Source: Diploptera punctata
Taxonomy: Eukaryota; Arthropoda; Insecta; Blattodea; Blaberidae
Reading direction: 5' to 3'
Assembly: GCA_030220185.1 (NCBI GenBank)
Contig: JASPKZ010007303.1
Coordinates: forward strand, 1,178,001 to 1,242,000
DNA: 64,000 nt
Position 1 is the first letter of the stretch. Every line of letters begins with the position of its first letter. This document shows, one piece after another, positions 47,403 to 58,940 of this stretch. The notes under the pieces are model-generated. The model saw only the letters and a program-made list of their open reading frames with translations, searched no databases and was not told where the DNA came from. Made by a program: the position numbers and the translations under genes.

Positions 47403-49412
47403 TAGCTTTATTTTACCTGGCAGAGTTAAGGCCTTAAGGCCTTGTCTACCACTCAACCAGGTTTAAAAAAATACAAACAAAAAAAAGTAGTCTTAAATCT
47501 AAATTACAATATATATAATTATATAAACGATTACAAGTTATGAATACAATACAATTAATATTTATAATGCATTTTGATTTACTCTAACTTTAACGAATTA
47601 AATATATAATATGTACAATATATATAAAAAAACGAGGAAAAGATTAATGACATAGTATAAAATTAAATAAATAGAGAAAAATTAATTATTAGACAACAGG
47701 TAACTGTATAAGCGTGGCTTAAAGGTACCAAGTGTGCGGCAACCCCTGATATCTTGAGGAAGGAGATTCCAGGAGCGGGCAGAGGCTACTGTGAATGAAG
47801 TAGAATAGGAGGAAGTGCTATGAAGAGGAATTGTTAGCAGACTGCTATCTTGTGATCTAGTGTCAATATTGTGGTAAGAGGATAACTTCTCAAATCTGGA
47901 CGCCAGGTAAGTAGGGATGTAGGAATTCAGAAGCTTGAAAAGTAGTGAAAGAGAGTGCAATTTACGTCTGTCAGTAAGACGGAGCCAAGAGAGGTTATTA
48001 AAGTGTTCGGAAATATGGTCATAACGGCGGATATTGAAAATGAATCGAACGCAAGCATTATGAACACGCTGCAGTCTCTGCGACAAGTCATAGTTTAGAT
48101 CATTATATATAATGTCACAATAATCGAAGTGTGGTAACACAAGATTCTGCACAAGGATTTGTTTGAACGAAACTGGGAGAAAATTCTTTAAACGTCAAAG
48201 ATAATGTAAGATGGGGAAAGTCTTTTACATATGTGTTTCACTTGTGTTTGCCAGGTTAAATTTGCGTCTAGATGTAGTCCAAGATCTATTACTGAAGAAG
48301 AATAAGGGCTAATTATATTATTTATAGTAATGTTTGGAAGTGTAGATATGTCAAAGGTTGTAAGCAGTTTTTGTTGTACCATTAGAATTACTTGTGACTT
48401 GTTAGGATTTAGATTTAGACCGATACTTGAAGACCAGTTAAAGATGGATATGAGATCGTCATTCATTTTTGTCTAGCTGTTATAGAGAGAATTAGGAGGT
48501 GAATGTAGGTAAATTTGGAGATCATCAGCGTAGAGGTGATAACGGCAGTGCTTTAGTACAGTTGGCAAGTCATTTATGTAGATTGAGAAAAGAAGAGGTC
48601 CGAGGACACTGCCCTGGGGGACTCCAGCCGGCACGTTGCGCCAAGAAGAAGATCTAGAGTTTAATGAAACGTATTGTTGACGACCGTGCAGGTATGATTC
48701 GAACCAGGATACAGCGCTGTCAGACAAGTGTAGGTGCTTGAGCTTTATCATAAGTAAGTCGTGGTCTACTGTGTCAAAAGCTTTGCTGAAGTCAAGTAAG
48801 GTTAAAGAAGTCAATTGACGTCTGTCCACGGCTTCACGAATATCTTCAGTAATTTTTAGCAAAGCTGTGGTTGTGCTATGACCATATCTAAAGCCGGATT
48901 GATAAGGATCAAGGAGGTGATTTTCTTGGAGATATTCAGTCATTTGCTTATGTACAATATGTTCCAGGGCTTTAGATAATGTCGGTAGGATGCTAATCGG
49001 TCGGTAGTCATTACAGTTAGTTGGTGTACTTATTTTTGGTATAGGCCGAACTCTAGACTGTTTCCATACAGTAGGGAAGATAGAAGTTATAAGGGAAGCA
49101 TTAAAAATATGAGTCACTGTGGGTAGTATAATGTCAATGATTTTATTTAGCATTAAAATGCTGATGTTATCTGTTCCTTGTGCATTGGATTTAATCCGCT
49201 TGAGTTCTTTTTTAACGTCTATAGGCGAAATATCGTTAAAGTAAAATTTATCTCTTCCTATATGGGGGGATGGGGATAAGTCTTTAAGAATGTCTATTTT
49301 AGTCTTGTTGTCTGGAGGTGTCATGGGTATTGAGGTAAAATGTTCATTTAAGTCATCTACAGAAATGTCTATAGAGTCAGTTGAGGGATCAACTGTCTAA
49401 GTCCCATTGCAC
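47403..49412 (-). pseudogene. CR1-like LINE, reverse transcriptase nearly complete
   Basis: Minus strand ORFs of 283, 92 and 156 codons join across two breaks near 48470 and 48185. The first carries RVRPIPKISTPTNCNDYRPI, YQSGFRYGHSTTTALLKI, LTLLDFSKAFDTVDHDLL, GVPQGSVLGPLLFSIYIND and catalytic YADD. The last ends NLLPQDIRGCRTLGTF.. and the 3' end is (ATT)n. The endonuclease is missing (5' truncation near 49412). GAGTAAGTAA-type repeat flanks both sides. Confidence 0.88.
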
Positions 49413-49510
49413 GGAGTAAGTAAGTATGTGAATGCAAACCAGCGCAAGTTTCATAGCCCTGCATCAAGCCATGATGCCTTAAACCGCTCGGATGCGGCGC
49501 TAATATACCT

Positions 49511-50030
49511 AATATAAAGGGCGGTTTTAGATGTTTGTGTATCGTTAATAAGGGTTAAAACATTAATAATGGCTGGTATTTAGGGTAATTTAAGCAGCAT
49601 TTACATTTTTTTGAACTGGTAGCTAAGCATGTTAGATATTATTCTTCTTCCTTTCCAGGATTAGGTCAATGCGACATGTTCAGGTCTCAAATCCATCGTT
49701 TCCTTGGCCGTCCCAAATATCTTTTTCATGCGGTTTGGAGGTGTTGATTGTTTGGGTAATCTTGTATTTCCATTCTTTCCATCGGTATCTGCACTCTTCT
49801 AGTTTATCGAGTGTTGAAAATATTTCTAGTCCATTTCTTATTGATTTCTTATTGATTGTTATTATGTATACCTAAAAATTATATAATTTAAATTATATTC
49901 ATACGTTTCAATTAAATCTTGGAAATAGCTGTAGGTAATTATAGGATACAGGGAAAATAATAAAATTGATAGAGCAACGATGCACAGGATAATATAAAGG
50001 ACAGATTAAACTTTCGGCTCAGTGCAGTTT
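49511..50030. other. LINE 3' scrap at 49636-49865 (minus), rest unassigned
   Basis: CTTCTTCCTTTCCAGGATTA.. resembles the inverted 3' end of the GAAGAAG-tailed LINE, strongly diverged. Confidence 0.4.
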
Positions 50031-50265
50031 TCATTTCCTGTACGACTCACTTCAGTGGATATGTTGACAGAATCCACCCGAAAGCCATCGTCTCTATCTA
50101 CTGTTACATCTATACCCCATCCACCACCTCTGTTCAACATCTAATGTACAGAATTGTTCATTTTATAAAAAGTAAGATCTTGTAATAAAATTACTGCAAA
50201 CAATTTAATTTAGAAACGTATAATTAAAGTCACTACCTATATCAGCGGAATTAAGTGTCCTGACA
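50031..50265. other. unassigned, GC-richer patch
   Basis: 50031-50150 is less AT-rich with no frame open on either strand for long. Not recognised. Confidence 0.3.
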
Positions 50266-51463
50266 TCAATTATCATAAGTAATGCCACGAGTGATTTCCA
50301 AATTGTGAGGAGTGAATTTATCTAGATAATTTGGAAATCAAGAGTGGCATTTGTTAGGACTATTTAACGAATAAAATTAAGATGGTTACTCACAAATCAT
50401 TATTTAAATATAGTTATTTTAAAATATTTATATATTTAATGTAAACGGCGATGTTTGAAAACAATGAGAAACAATTGGTACGCTTCATTTGTTTCTTTCG
50501 TTCATCACTGCAACCAGATCATATTATTTATTGCCATAGGAACGCAATATTGTAAGAATGCACTCTAGTGGAGAAAAAATGAAACACATCAAACTGTATA
50601 TTAATTCATTTCTGATGTCCTATGATGTAAATATGACAATTATTTTTTTCTGGAATGTTATTACCTGGGAAAAACAGTGGTTTCTTTTTTTGGTGGTATA
50701 ATCAATTGCTACAAATGGTAGCTGTATTTCTTAGAGAGTCAGTCACTGCAAAATAATGCTATGACCTATTGAATCTATCTCCAGAATAAAATTTAGAGAG
50801 ATCTAATCAATTTAAATATCTTGGATATTATCTCTCTCTCTGGGATGAAAAGGATATCCCTGAAAAAATTACTAGTTATAATAAAAGTTTGGGAATTATT
50901 AGTCAAGTTATGAAACTATCCCTTGTACAAAAAACACCAGATTACGTTTATATAACACTTTGGCTAGACCAGTGTTGACCTATGCTAGTGAAGCATGGAC
51001 ACTAAAAAGACAACATGAAAGCAAAATAACGGCTTGTGAAATGAGATTCATGCACAGAACAGCGTTTTACACCAGATGGGATCGGAAAAGGAACACCGAT
51101 ATCTTAAAAGAACTGAAGACTACGTCAATTTTGGAATATATTAAACAGTACCAACTAAATTGGAAACACCATCTAGAAAGAATGAGTTCAAATCGGATCC
51201 CAAAGCTGTTTACAATTATATGCCAAGAGGACGAAGATCACTGTGAAACGCTGGAGGGAAAATTTTCTATAGGATCGTTACAGGCCTTGGCCTAATACTT
51301 GGAAGGAAGAAGAAGAAGAAAAAGGAGGCACTTTCTTTATTATGATAAACTTTAGTTGGTAAACTCTAGGCGAAACACGACTGTGATTGGTTGTAAATAA
51401 AAAATCATTGAAATGTGATTGGTCATTGACTCCCATTTGGGGCATGAGTTAAATAGTCTGATC
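50266..51463 (-). mobile_element. N1 repeat, inverted copy with LINE inside
   Basis: Starts with the palindrome GCCACGAGTGATTTCCAAAT and ends ATGAGTTAAATAGTC. The LINE at 50766-51326 has replaced or split the middle. Confidence 0.75.
50766..51326 (+). pseudogene. LINE 3' end (GAAGAAG-tailed family)
   Basis: LERSNQFKYLGYYLSLWDEK-like start, then PVLTYASEAWTLKRQHESKI, ILEYIKQYQLNWKHHLERMS and the GAAGAAGAAG tail. Frame broken after NRIPK. Confidence 0.75.
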
Positions 51464-51474
51464 AAAATTCATTT

Positions 51475-51935
51475 CTCTTACTTACTTACTCACTGGCACT
51501 ATCGAACCCGTAGGTTCATGGCCGCGCGGACATAAGCTCTCATATATCCCTATCCTGAGCTAATGCTTTCCAATCATTCCCTGTATAATCCACTTCCCTC
51601 AAATCATAGTTAATGTTGTGGGCGTTTTCCTTCTGGCTTTCCTACAAGAAGTTTCCATGCACGTCTTTCATTCCCCATACGCGCAACATGTCCTGCCCAT
51701 CGCAGTCTACGAGACTTAACTGTTCTTATTATATCTGGCTTCCTATAAAGACCATGTAGTTCATTGTTATGTAGTCTTCTCCATTCACCTGTCTGTTCAT
51801 CTCTCTTTGGTCCAAAATTTTTCCTAAGTACTTTTAATATCCTTACCTCCATTAAAGTAAGAGTCCATGTTTCGCACCCATATAATATAACTGGTAGAAT
51901 AATTGTTTTATATATTTTCATTTCTCTAATTGTTA
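51475..51935 (-). pseudogene. LINE 3' end (QTGEW family) with (AGTA)n tail
   Basis: Minus strand reads IILPVILYGCETWTLTLMEV, FGPKRDEQTGEWRRLHNNEL and GHVARMGNERRAWKLLVGKP; tail TGAGTAAGTAAGTAAG. Open for 103 codons. Confidence 0.8.
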
Positions 51936-51939
51936 AAAT

Positions 51940-52505
51940 GTAGGACTATTTAGAAAGAAGGAACAGACTTCAAACATTTATTTTTCCCAAATTACAGAAA
52001 ATAGAAACACAATTCCAACGTTCCTGGAAAGAGAAAAGTTTGAAGTTCCGATTGCGGCCGCATTGGCGCTGTTGTTTGTCATATTGATTGTTTGTATCAA
52101 AATGTCGACACAATAGGACGTTGGATTTGAAGAGGAGGAGCAGAAAATTAACTTCATCGCCGGTGGCCTCTCAAGTCAGCAGACCTAACCGCGTGTGATT
52201 TTTGTGTGTGAGAATACGTAAAAGACTGTGTTTTTATCTGCCTCCCTATGCCTGACACTCTTGAAAATCTGCGACATCAAATTGTTGAAGCTGTGAATTC
52301 GATAACTAGAGACCAGCTGATTCTTGTGTGGCAAGAAATGAGCCACTGTTTTGGTATTTGTCGTGTAACACATGGTGCTCATATTGAATGCATAAAATAG
52401 TGAAATTTGAACTTTTCTCTTTCCAGGAACGTTGGAATCGTGTTTCTATTTTTTGTAGTTTGGAAGAAATAAATGTGTGAAAGTGCTTTCCTTCTTTCTG
52501 AATAG
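51940..52505 (+). mobile_element. mariner-type element, internally deleted, long terminal repeats
   Basis: Inverted repeats of about 100 bp: ATTCCAACGTTCCTGGAAAG occurs near 52011 and inverted near 52420. Between, a + strand frame with breaks reads FEEEEQKINFIAGG, ADLTACDFCVWEYVKD and TLENLRHQIVEAVNSITRDQ, then GICRVTHGAHIEC: the C-terminal end of a Tc1/mariner transposase. The DNA-binding region and first catalytic Asp are gone. Exact ends uncertain. Confidence 0.75.
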
Positions 52506-52600
52506 CCCTCTATTGCCAATTACTGACTCTTGTGATCTACTGTTATGGAAGGTCTATTTATATTTCATTGGAGTATCAAAACAAATTATTATTAATTCTT
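52506..52600. other. short spacer, nothing recognised
   Basis: AT-rich. Confidence 0.3.
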
Positions 52601-52835
52601 AAATCATTCGTTGCAGCAATTCGTTTGTAATGAGCATATCTCCATTTTTATTTCTGGCATCTTCATTATACAGTTTTTCCCTATTCTTCCATTAAAGTCT
52701 CCGAATATAATAACTTTTTCTCTATTGTTTATTTTTGTTACGTCATTTTGAAGAGTTTCATAGAACGCTTCTCTTTTTTTTTGCAAAGGTTTAGATATAT
52801 CAGGTGCATATATACTTATAAAATATATATTATTA
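52601..52835 (-). pseudogene. LINE endonuclease fragment
   Basis: Minus strand reads ISIYAPDISKPLQKKREAFY and EKVIIFGDFNGRIGKNC, the central APE-endonuclease motif GDFN. Confidence 0.7.
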
Positions 52836-53160
52836 TTTATTCAGGGGAAAACATTATTTGATAAGATACACAACACAGGAATTAGGGACAAGTGTCAGAT
52901 TCAGGGCATAACCAAATTTATTATAGATAAACGAAAATTTTGGAAAGGTCATATAGAACGAATGGAAGACAACCGACTTGCAAAAAGAGCTAAAGAAGAT
53001 AGACCAATGAACGGCAGAAGAACAAAGGGAAGACCAGCCAAGAGATGGATAAACTGTGGATGCACATCCAATAAGTCTTCCTCCGAGGAGTGATTTTGGA
53101 AATAAACAGGATGAAAATCCTACAAATTATGAATAATAATAAGAAGATAATTAAAGTCTA
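52836..53160 (+). pseudogene. LINE C-terminal fragment with (AAT)n end
   Basis: KFWKGHIERMEDNRLAKRAK and RRTKGRPAKRWIN, then AATAATAATAAGAAG. A different family from the neighbours. Confidence 0.65.
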
Positions 53161-53164
53161 CCGC

Positions 53165-53320
53165 TACTCGCTATATGAGCCCGGGTTCGATCTCCAGTCG
53201 GGAAAAGTTTCCAGGTTGATGTTTTTTCGGGGGTTTTCCTCACCCGTAAGACAAATGTCAGGAAACGTCAAGTCCCAAACGGTCCCCGAACATCATCTGG
53301 CCATCATTATCATCATATTC
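53165..53320 (+). mobile_element. tRNA-headed SINE (CTGTGGTCTCGAG family), partial
   Basis: GAGCCCGGGTTCGATCTCCA, GGGTTTTCCTCACCCGTAAG and CCCCGAACATCATCTGGCC. Head before the B box is lost. Confidence 0.7.
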
Positions 53321-53439
53321 GCCATGTTTAGTATGAATGTGTGTGTAAATGGTGTGTTTCGTCTTAATGTTGTGTTATCATGGAGGAGGCCTTGACATTG
53401 AGGTAATCTTTCATTCGGGGAGGCCACCCATGTCCTTGT

Positions 53440-54035
53440 GAGGTCAAAATAGTATATTACTATACGAGGTTGGGAAGTGGTTTTTACAGAATCGAGGAAA
53501 ATGTTTAAAGATCGAGCAATAGCGAGGTATGTAATTTCCGAGATTCTGTAAAACACTTCACAAACGTGCGTTATACATTATTTTTTGTGCGATGGTGTTT
53601 TCAAAATAATAAATAATAATAAAATGATATCTTTGTTGGAAATATTTGCGTTCATTATAAACAATTGACTAACGTTAACACTGCGGGCAATGCTTATTAG
53701 TTGAAACTACAGTAGGCCGTGAGACCAATCATTGATAAAATGGCCTCAAGTACGTATTTATTGTTTTATATTGTTTCAAATAAAGTTCAGTTCATTTAAA
53801 ATGCAGTGATTTGTTTTGTATAATGTATATTAACACTACCTTTTGGATATTTTTTGTATATACATAGTACGCAGTATACATGTGGTTTTACTTTCCACAC
53901 GCGTTTTGTAATGTGTAATATTACAGTATAGTTATTTCGGTTGGCAACCCCGAAACGTAGAAGTTGAACTTTCAATCATGGTCGCCATTGCTGTAAGTAC
54001 GACAAAACGCATTACCGCGTAAAAAAGTATGCAGT
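53440..54035 (+). repeat. dispersed repeat 'R', long copy
   Basis: AGTATATTACTATACGAGGT at one end and AAAACGCATTACCGCG at the other. Copies: 59395-59960 (inverted), 61617-61947 plus 62815-63085. No coding sequence; likely a non-autonomous element. Confidence 0.65.
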
Positions 54036-54299
54036 GTTCCATAGTTAAAATCCCTCTCCCGACAAGTCGTGCCACTGTAAGGTTCGGGTGGCGAGAGGTA
54101 CATAAAAAGTATCGTATCTATAAAACGGGTATTTAAACTGCGCTAATGGAATGGTATAATTAAGAATGAACAGCTATCTTATTCCTAAACATTGCGTATA
54201 CAATAAAATATTAGTATTCTAAACACGACACCAAAATGTGTTACCTATTGTCTGAATGCTAGGTGTTGAACCAAGTGTTGTTTTTATAATGTAATACCT
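54036..54299. other. no feature recognised
   Basis: Spacer, AT-rich. Confidence 0.4.
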
Positions 54300-55345
54300 T
54301 CTTCTTCTTTCTTCTTCTCCCTTCCAAGTATTAGGCCAAGGCCTGTTACGATCCTATAGAAAAATTTCCTTCCAGCGTTTCATAGGACGGCCCAGTGATC
54401 TTCGCCCTCTTGGTATATAATTATAAACAGCTTTGGGGATCCGATTTGAACTCATTCTTTCAAGATGGTGTTTCCAATTTAGTTGGTACTGTTTAATATA
54501 TTCCAAAATTGGCGTAGTCTTCAATTCTTTTAGATATCGGTGTTCCTTTTCCGAACCCATTTGGTGTAACCCGCTGTTATGTGCATGAATCTCATTTCAC
54601 AAACCGTTATTCTGCTTTCATGTTGTCTTATTAGTGTCCATGCTTCACTACCATAGGTCAACACTGGTCTAGCCAAAGTGTTATATAAACGTAATCTGGT
54701 GTTTTTTTTGTACAAGGGATGGTTTCATAACTTGATTAATAATTCCTAAATTTTATTATAACTAGTAACTTTTTCAGGGATATCCTTTTCATCCCAGAGA
54801 GAGAGATAATATCCAAGATATTTAAATTGATTAGATCTCTCTAAACTTTTATACTGGAGACAGATTTTACTTCCCATGAAATGCCATAATTTTAGTTTTG
54901 TTAATTGATATTTCCATAGCCTATTAAATTTGGCAGCTGTTTTTTGTAAATTATAAATTGATCGTTGCAAATCATTTTCGGAAAGTGCCAGAAGAGCTAA
55001 ATCGTCTGCAAAAAGAATAGCATCGAGTTTGAGGTTCCTATTGATGGGTATATATCCTCGTTGTGTTTTCCTCCATTCGTTTATTAATTTATTCATGTAT
55101 ATAATGAAAAAGCACCGGTGAGAGTCCACATCCCTGTCTTACTCCAGTGTTGATCTTTTCCCAAGAAGATAATTTGCCATCTTGTTTAACAGAGATTTCA
55201 TTATCTTTATAGATGTTGAAGATATTAGTAATATATTGTTGTCGAACGTTATCATCAGCTAAAATTTGTAGTAATATATTTCTGTCTACTTTGTCAAAAG
55301 CCTTTATGAAGTCAACGAAGGCGATATGAGTTTCTATATTGAATT
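54300..55345 (-). pseudogene. LINE reverse transcriptase and C-terminus (GAAGAAG-tailed family)
   Basis: Minus strand: KVDRNILLQILADD..., the QDGDSHRCFFIIYMNKLINE break, LDAILFADDLALLALSENDL (catalytic FADD), KYLGYYLSLWDEKDIPEK, TYGSEAWTLIRQHESRITVC, then the common C-terminus. Longest copy of the family here; starts inside the RT. One stop and one frameshift. Confidence 0.8.
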
Positions 55346-55555
55346 ATAATGTAATACCGAATACAATATTGAAACTAAGAAACTTGATCTGTGATCTAAA
55401 AATAATAATTATAAGCTTTCATTTGATATACAAGAAATATTAATTTTTTTTCATCTTTGACCATTTTCTCATGGACGTTCCCTTATGCAAAAACCTACAA
55501 TGTGTTCGCATGAATTGCGTAGGCCCTACTGTGTAATATGTTTAATATACAACTG
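55346..55555. other. no feature recognised
   Basis: Spacer. Confidence 0.4.
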
Positions 55556-56415
55556 TGTCAAATGGAATTAAGAGGAAATGTTACAACAAAACTTAAACAA
55601 TGTATAGCTTATGCAGATGATATACTGATTACGCAACAATCAGACAAGCGTTATGTGAAACCTTCACAAAATTGAAAGAGGAATCTAAACACATTTGGTC
55701 TAATAATAAATCAAGAGAAAACAAAATATTTAAAATGTAGCAATCACAATAGAAAATCTGAAAATCTACAAATTGATGATATACAAATTAAAAACTTAGG
55801 TACCAAAGTAAATGAACATAATACATTAGAAGAGGAAATTAAAGTAAGATTGGTAAATGGGAATAAAGCTTATTTTGCAAATAGATTCATATTAAAAATA
55901 AAATTAATATCAAAAACTGCAAAAATAAGGTTATACAAAACACTCATTAGACCAGTAGTTACATATGCTTGTGAAATTTGGGTCCTAAAAGAAACAATAA
56001 AACAGAAATTACTAATTTTTGAAAGAAAAATTTTAAGAAGAATATTTGGACCAAATAGAGGAACTGATAACTGTTGGAGAATCAAAACAAATAACGAACT
56101 AAACAAATTAATAAAAAACTAAACAAATTAATAAAAAATCAGAACATAGTAAACCATATTATCTCTCAGAATTGGTTGGCTTGGACATTTGATAAGAATG
56201 GATGATCAGAGACTGGTCAAAACAGTCTACAAATGGAGGCAGAGCTGTAGGAAGACCGAAGATCAGATGGGAGGATGGCACAATGAACGATCTAAGGAAA
56301 ATGAAAGTGACTAATTTGAATATGGCAAGAGACAGATTGGCATGGAGGAGGATTGTTGAGAAGGCCAAAACTTTCACTTTTGAAGCTGTCGCGCCTTAAG
56401 ATGATGATGATGATA
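55556..56415 (+). pseudogene. LINE C-terminal region with (GATGAT)n end
   Basis: IAYADDILITQQSDKR-like RT end with frameshift, GNKAYFANRFILKIKLISKT, LIRPVVTYACEIWVLKETIK, RRIFGPNRGTDNCWRIKTNN and AVGRPKIRWEDGTMNDLRKM. A relative of 39065-39648. Confidence 0.75.
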
Positions 56416-56429
56416 CAACTGTGTCAAAA

Positions 56430-56580
56430 ATGAGACAAAAGAATGATATTAACCATGATTTGAAAGAAGTGGTTTAAAGAGGGGATGATTGGAAAATATT
56501 AGCTCAGGATAGGGAGGTATGGATATCTTATGTCCGCGCGACATGAACCTACGTGTTTGATAGTGTCAGCGAATTAGTTA
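56430..56580 (+). mobile_element. LINE 3' scrap (QTGEW family)
   Basis: TTAACCATGATTTGAAAGAAG, ..GGGGATGATTGGAAAATATT and GTTTGATAGTGTCAGCGAAT. Confidence 0.6.
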
Positions 56581-56619
56581 GCATACAAGTATTCTGATTA
56601 TTATTATTTTTTTTGCAAA

Positions 56620-56815
56620 TGCAAGTCTTGAAGCTTCAAGAAAAAATAAAAATGTGGCCTGGCTAAAAATTCTGTTGGCTGATATGCTCAAGTACCCAGA
56701 GTTTGTCCAAGCAGCTCTTCAGTGCCAATAGCGTAGATGCTGAAAGACATTTCAGTAAATACAATTTAACTGTAAATGAATAGAGAACACGAATGACGAA
56801 TATATTATATGATTT
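56620..56815 (+). pseudogene. hAT transposase C-terminal fragment
   Basis: Frame reads LFSANSVDAERHFSKYNLTV, a stop, then RTRMTN: the hAT dimerisation motif. No termini found nearby. Confidence 0.6.
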
Positions 56816-56869
56816 AATACAACGGTGTTACGACTTGTGTTAGTTTTGGATTCTGTGTATTTTGTTTAT

Positions 56870-57340
56870 ACTGCCGCGCGGGAAGTGCTGTTTAGATCAA
56901 AACAGAATTTCTTGAAATTAACATTTCCACAAACTTTTCAAAATTTCTTTATCTATTTTACACTATTTCACCATGTTCACACACATAACTTGCGGCTATA
57001 AAAGTCTCTTCTCTCACAATCTATTTTTCAACTAAGTTCTTGACACACGCTGACGCCTTCACTTAACATAGCTACTCGACTTCACTATAAGGTCACCTTT
57101 ACTCACACAATTCGGGTATAACTGGCCGGCTTGACCTCCGAACCTCCGCACATACGCAAGTGCAGGGAAAATCCGTAATCCCATTCAGGATTCTCTTCGA
57201 ATGGAAGACTAGAGAAACAGACACTTCCAGAATGGAGGAATAGACGCATGTGAAAATTTCTCCGCAGGCTTACCGATTCATGAGTCATCAGGTCATAAAT
57301 CTTTCTTTGTCACATAAGGCGAGAACCGACTTTCGTTGCC
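56870..57340. other. GC-richer unassigned block
   Basis: CGCGCGGGAAGTGC at the left, ACTCGACTTCACTATAAGG in the middle, and a 61-codon minus ORF without known motif. Could be an LTR or non-autonomous element. Confidence 0.3.
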
Positions 57341-57625
57341 TTTAAAAAAAAAAGAAGCCCAATCTTGCGACCGCAGCGCCATCTACAACCGCTACTTCAC
57401 TCAGTGGGATTCCTTGACTGTCAAGAACGAGGTCCTGAAGAGGATATGGGAATCTGCCTACTAATAGGATGGGTAAAGTTTTGTAAACTTTTTTTAAATA
57501 AATTATTTTTATAATAACATCAGTCACTTCATTCTTTCGGAATTGCCTAATAACATGGATATCCTTCCAAAGACCGATCAGTAAAATAGTACTTGTTCAA
57601 CTCTTTGTCCATCTTTACAAAAATA
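57341..57625. other. no feature recognised
   Basis: No gene or repeat supported. Confidence 0.35.
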
Positions 57626-57870
57626 AAGTATGAACCAAGCGAGTTGGCTTAAACGGTAGCTTTCAAGCCTCATATTCGGAAAGTCCCAAACTGGTGCACA
57701 ATTTAGAGATTAAAAATTACACACAATACTATCCAACCTGAATTGAAATTTTATAATTAAACTAAATTAATTTTACAATTACAATTTTCAATTCCGCAGG
57801 GTACCGAACCCGGGCTCGCTAGTCAGACATGCTACTGCCTAGGGCAGTACGGGGGACTGCAACTTGAGAA
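57626..57870. mobile_element. two facing tRNA-like SINE heads
   Basis: AGCGAGTTGGCTTAAACGGT (+, A-box-like) and, on the minus strand, GGGTTCGGTACCCTGCGG with GCATGTCTGACTAGCGAGCC. Bodies short; weak call. Confidence 0.4.
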
Positions 57871-58330
57871 AGTTCTCTTTCTAATTGCAAAGAATCAAAG
57901 TAAATTTTCGACCATGTTTATTTAAACAAAATAATACATACAGTTGGCTCTGATAAAAAAAAGTTAGTAAAGACAACAATGATAATCGCATTGCATATAT
58001 ACATTATTTCTCAAGGAACTCTGATTTTTACGAAAAAAACCCTGTTTCGAAAATCGTTCGCTGACACAAGAGTAGATGGCAGTGCGATTACTAATATTAT
58101 CACTAAATTAGTTATTCATGATCTATGAGCAACGATTCATAGATACTTGTTAATTGTATGCTTACTTATCATGTTTAAATATCTTGTATTCAATCATAGT
58201 GAGAAATCCTTGGAGTTAATGCTACAGTATTTATATCATGAAACATTTACTGAATGTACCAACTACTGGGTTCCGGTCGCATGTTAAGCACCATGTATAA
58301 ATATTTTACGACCGCACACACTCGCAAATC
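57871..58330. other. no feature recognised
   Basis: AT-rich, no supported gene. Confidence 0.35.
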
Positions 58331-58730
58331 CATATACTAAATTTTTGGATAGGATTTTAGGTTCTTGCCTTAAAATTCTGAAATCTATTGATCCCGGCCG
58401 TTTTGAAACCGAGGACGAGAGACAAATGAGTTTCCTACTGGGATAGTGAACGTAATAAATAAATGTGAATTTTATTGCTGCTCGGAACCGAAATATGAAA
58501 AATGATTTTTGCCGGATGAAGTTCTTAATCCATATACCAAATTTTTGGATAGGATTTTAGGTTCTTGCCTTAAAATCCTGAAATATATTGATCCCGGCCG
58601 TTTTGAAACCGAGGACCAGAGACAAATAAGTTTCCCACTGGGATAGTGAACGTAATAAATAAATGTGAATTTTCTTGCTGCTCGGAACCGAAATATGAAA
58701 AATGTTTTTTGCCGGATGAAGTTCTTAATG
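58331..58730 (+). repeat. 200-bp tandem duplication
   Basis: Two units, 58331-58530 and 58531-58730, start CATATAC.AAATTTTTGG and differ at only a few positions. The small ORFs here repeat with the units. Confidence 0.85.
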
Positions 58731-58940
58731 TCTATATACTTCCTATAATACTTCATGTATTTACCAGAAATAATATACAGTACTTAAAAAATCAGTACTT
58801 AGAGGATACAAAAAAAAACATTGAAATCGTTATTCAGATTGCTATGAATGACAAACCAAAGCCCAAATGTAAAACATTTATAGAGAAGTTAAAAATACTA
58901 TAATGTGAGACATACAATGCACACATTTTTATTATTTCAC
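58731..58940. other. unassigned; 85-codon ORF end
   Basis: A + frame ends DKPKPKCKTFIEKLKIL at 58903. It starts inside the tandem repeat; no family recognised. Confidence 0.3.

Larger units (their letters stand above)
46765..49510 (-). mobile_element. SINE split by a LINE that is itself split by a CR1-like LINE
   Basis: SINE halves at 46765-46999 and 49442-49510 are separated by the duplication ATGTGAATGCAAACCA (47000-47015, 49426-49441). Inside it a QTGEW-family LINE (47016-49425) has a CR1-like LINE in its (GTAA)n tail. Confidence 0.85.
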
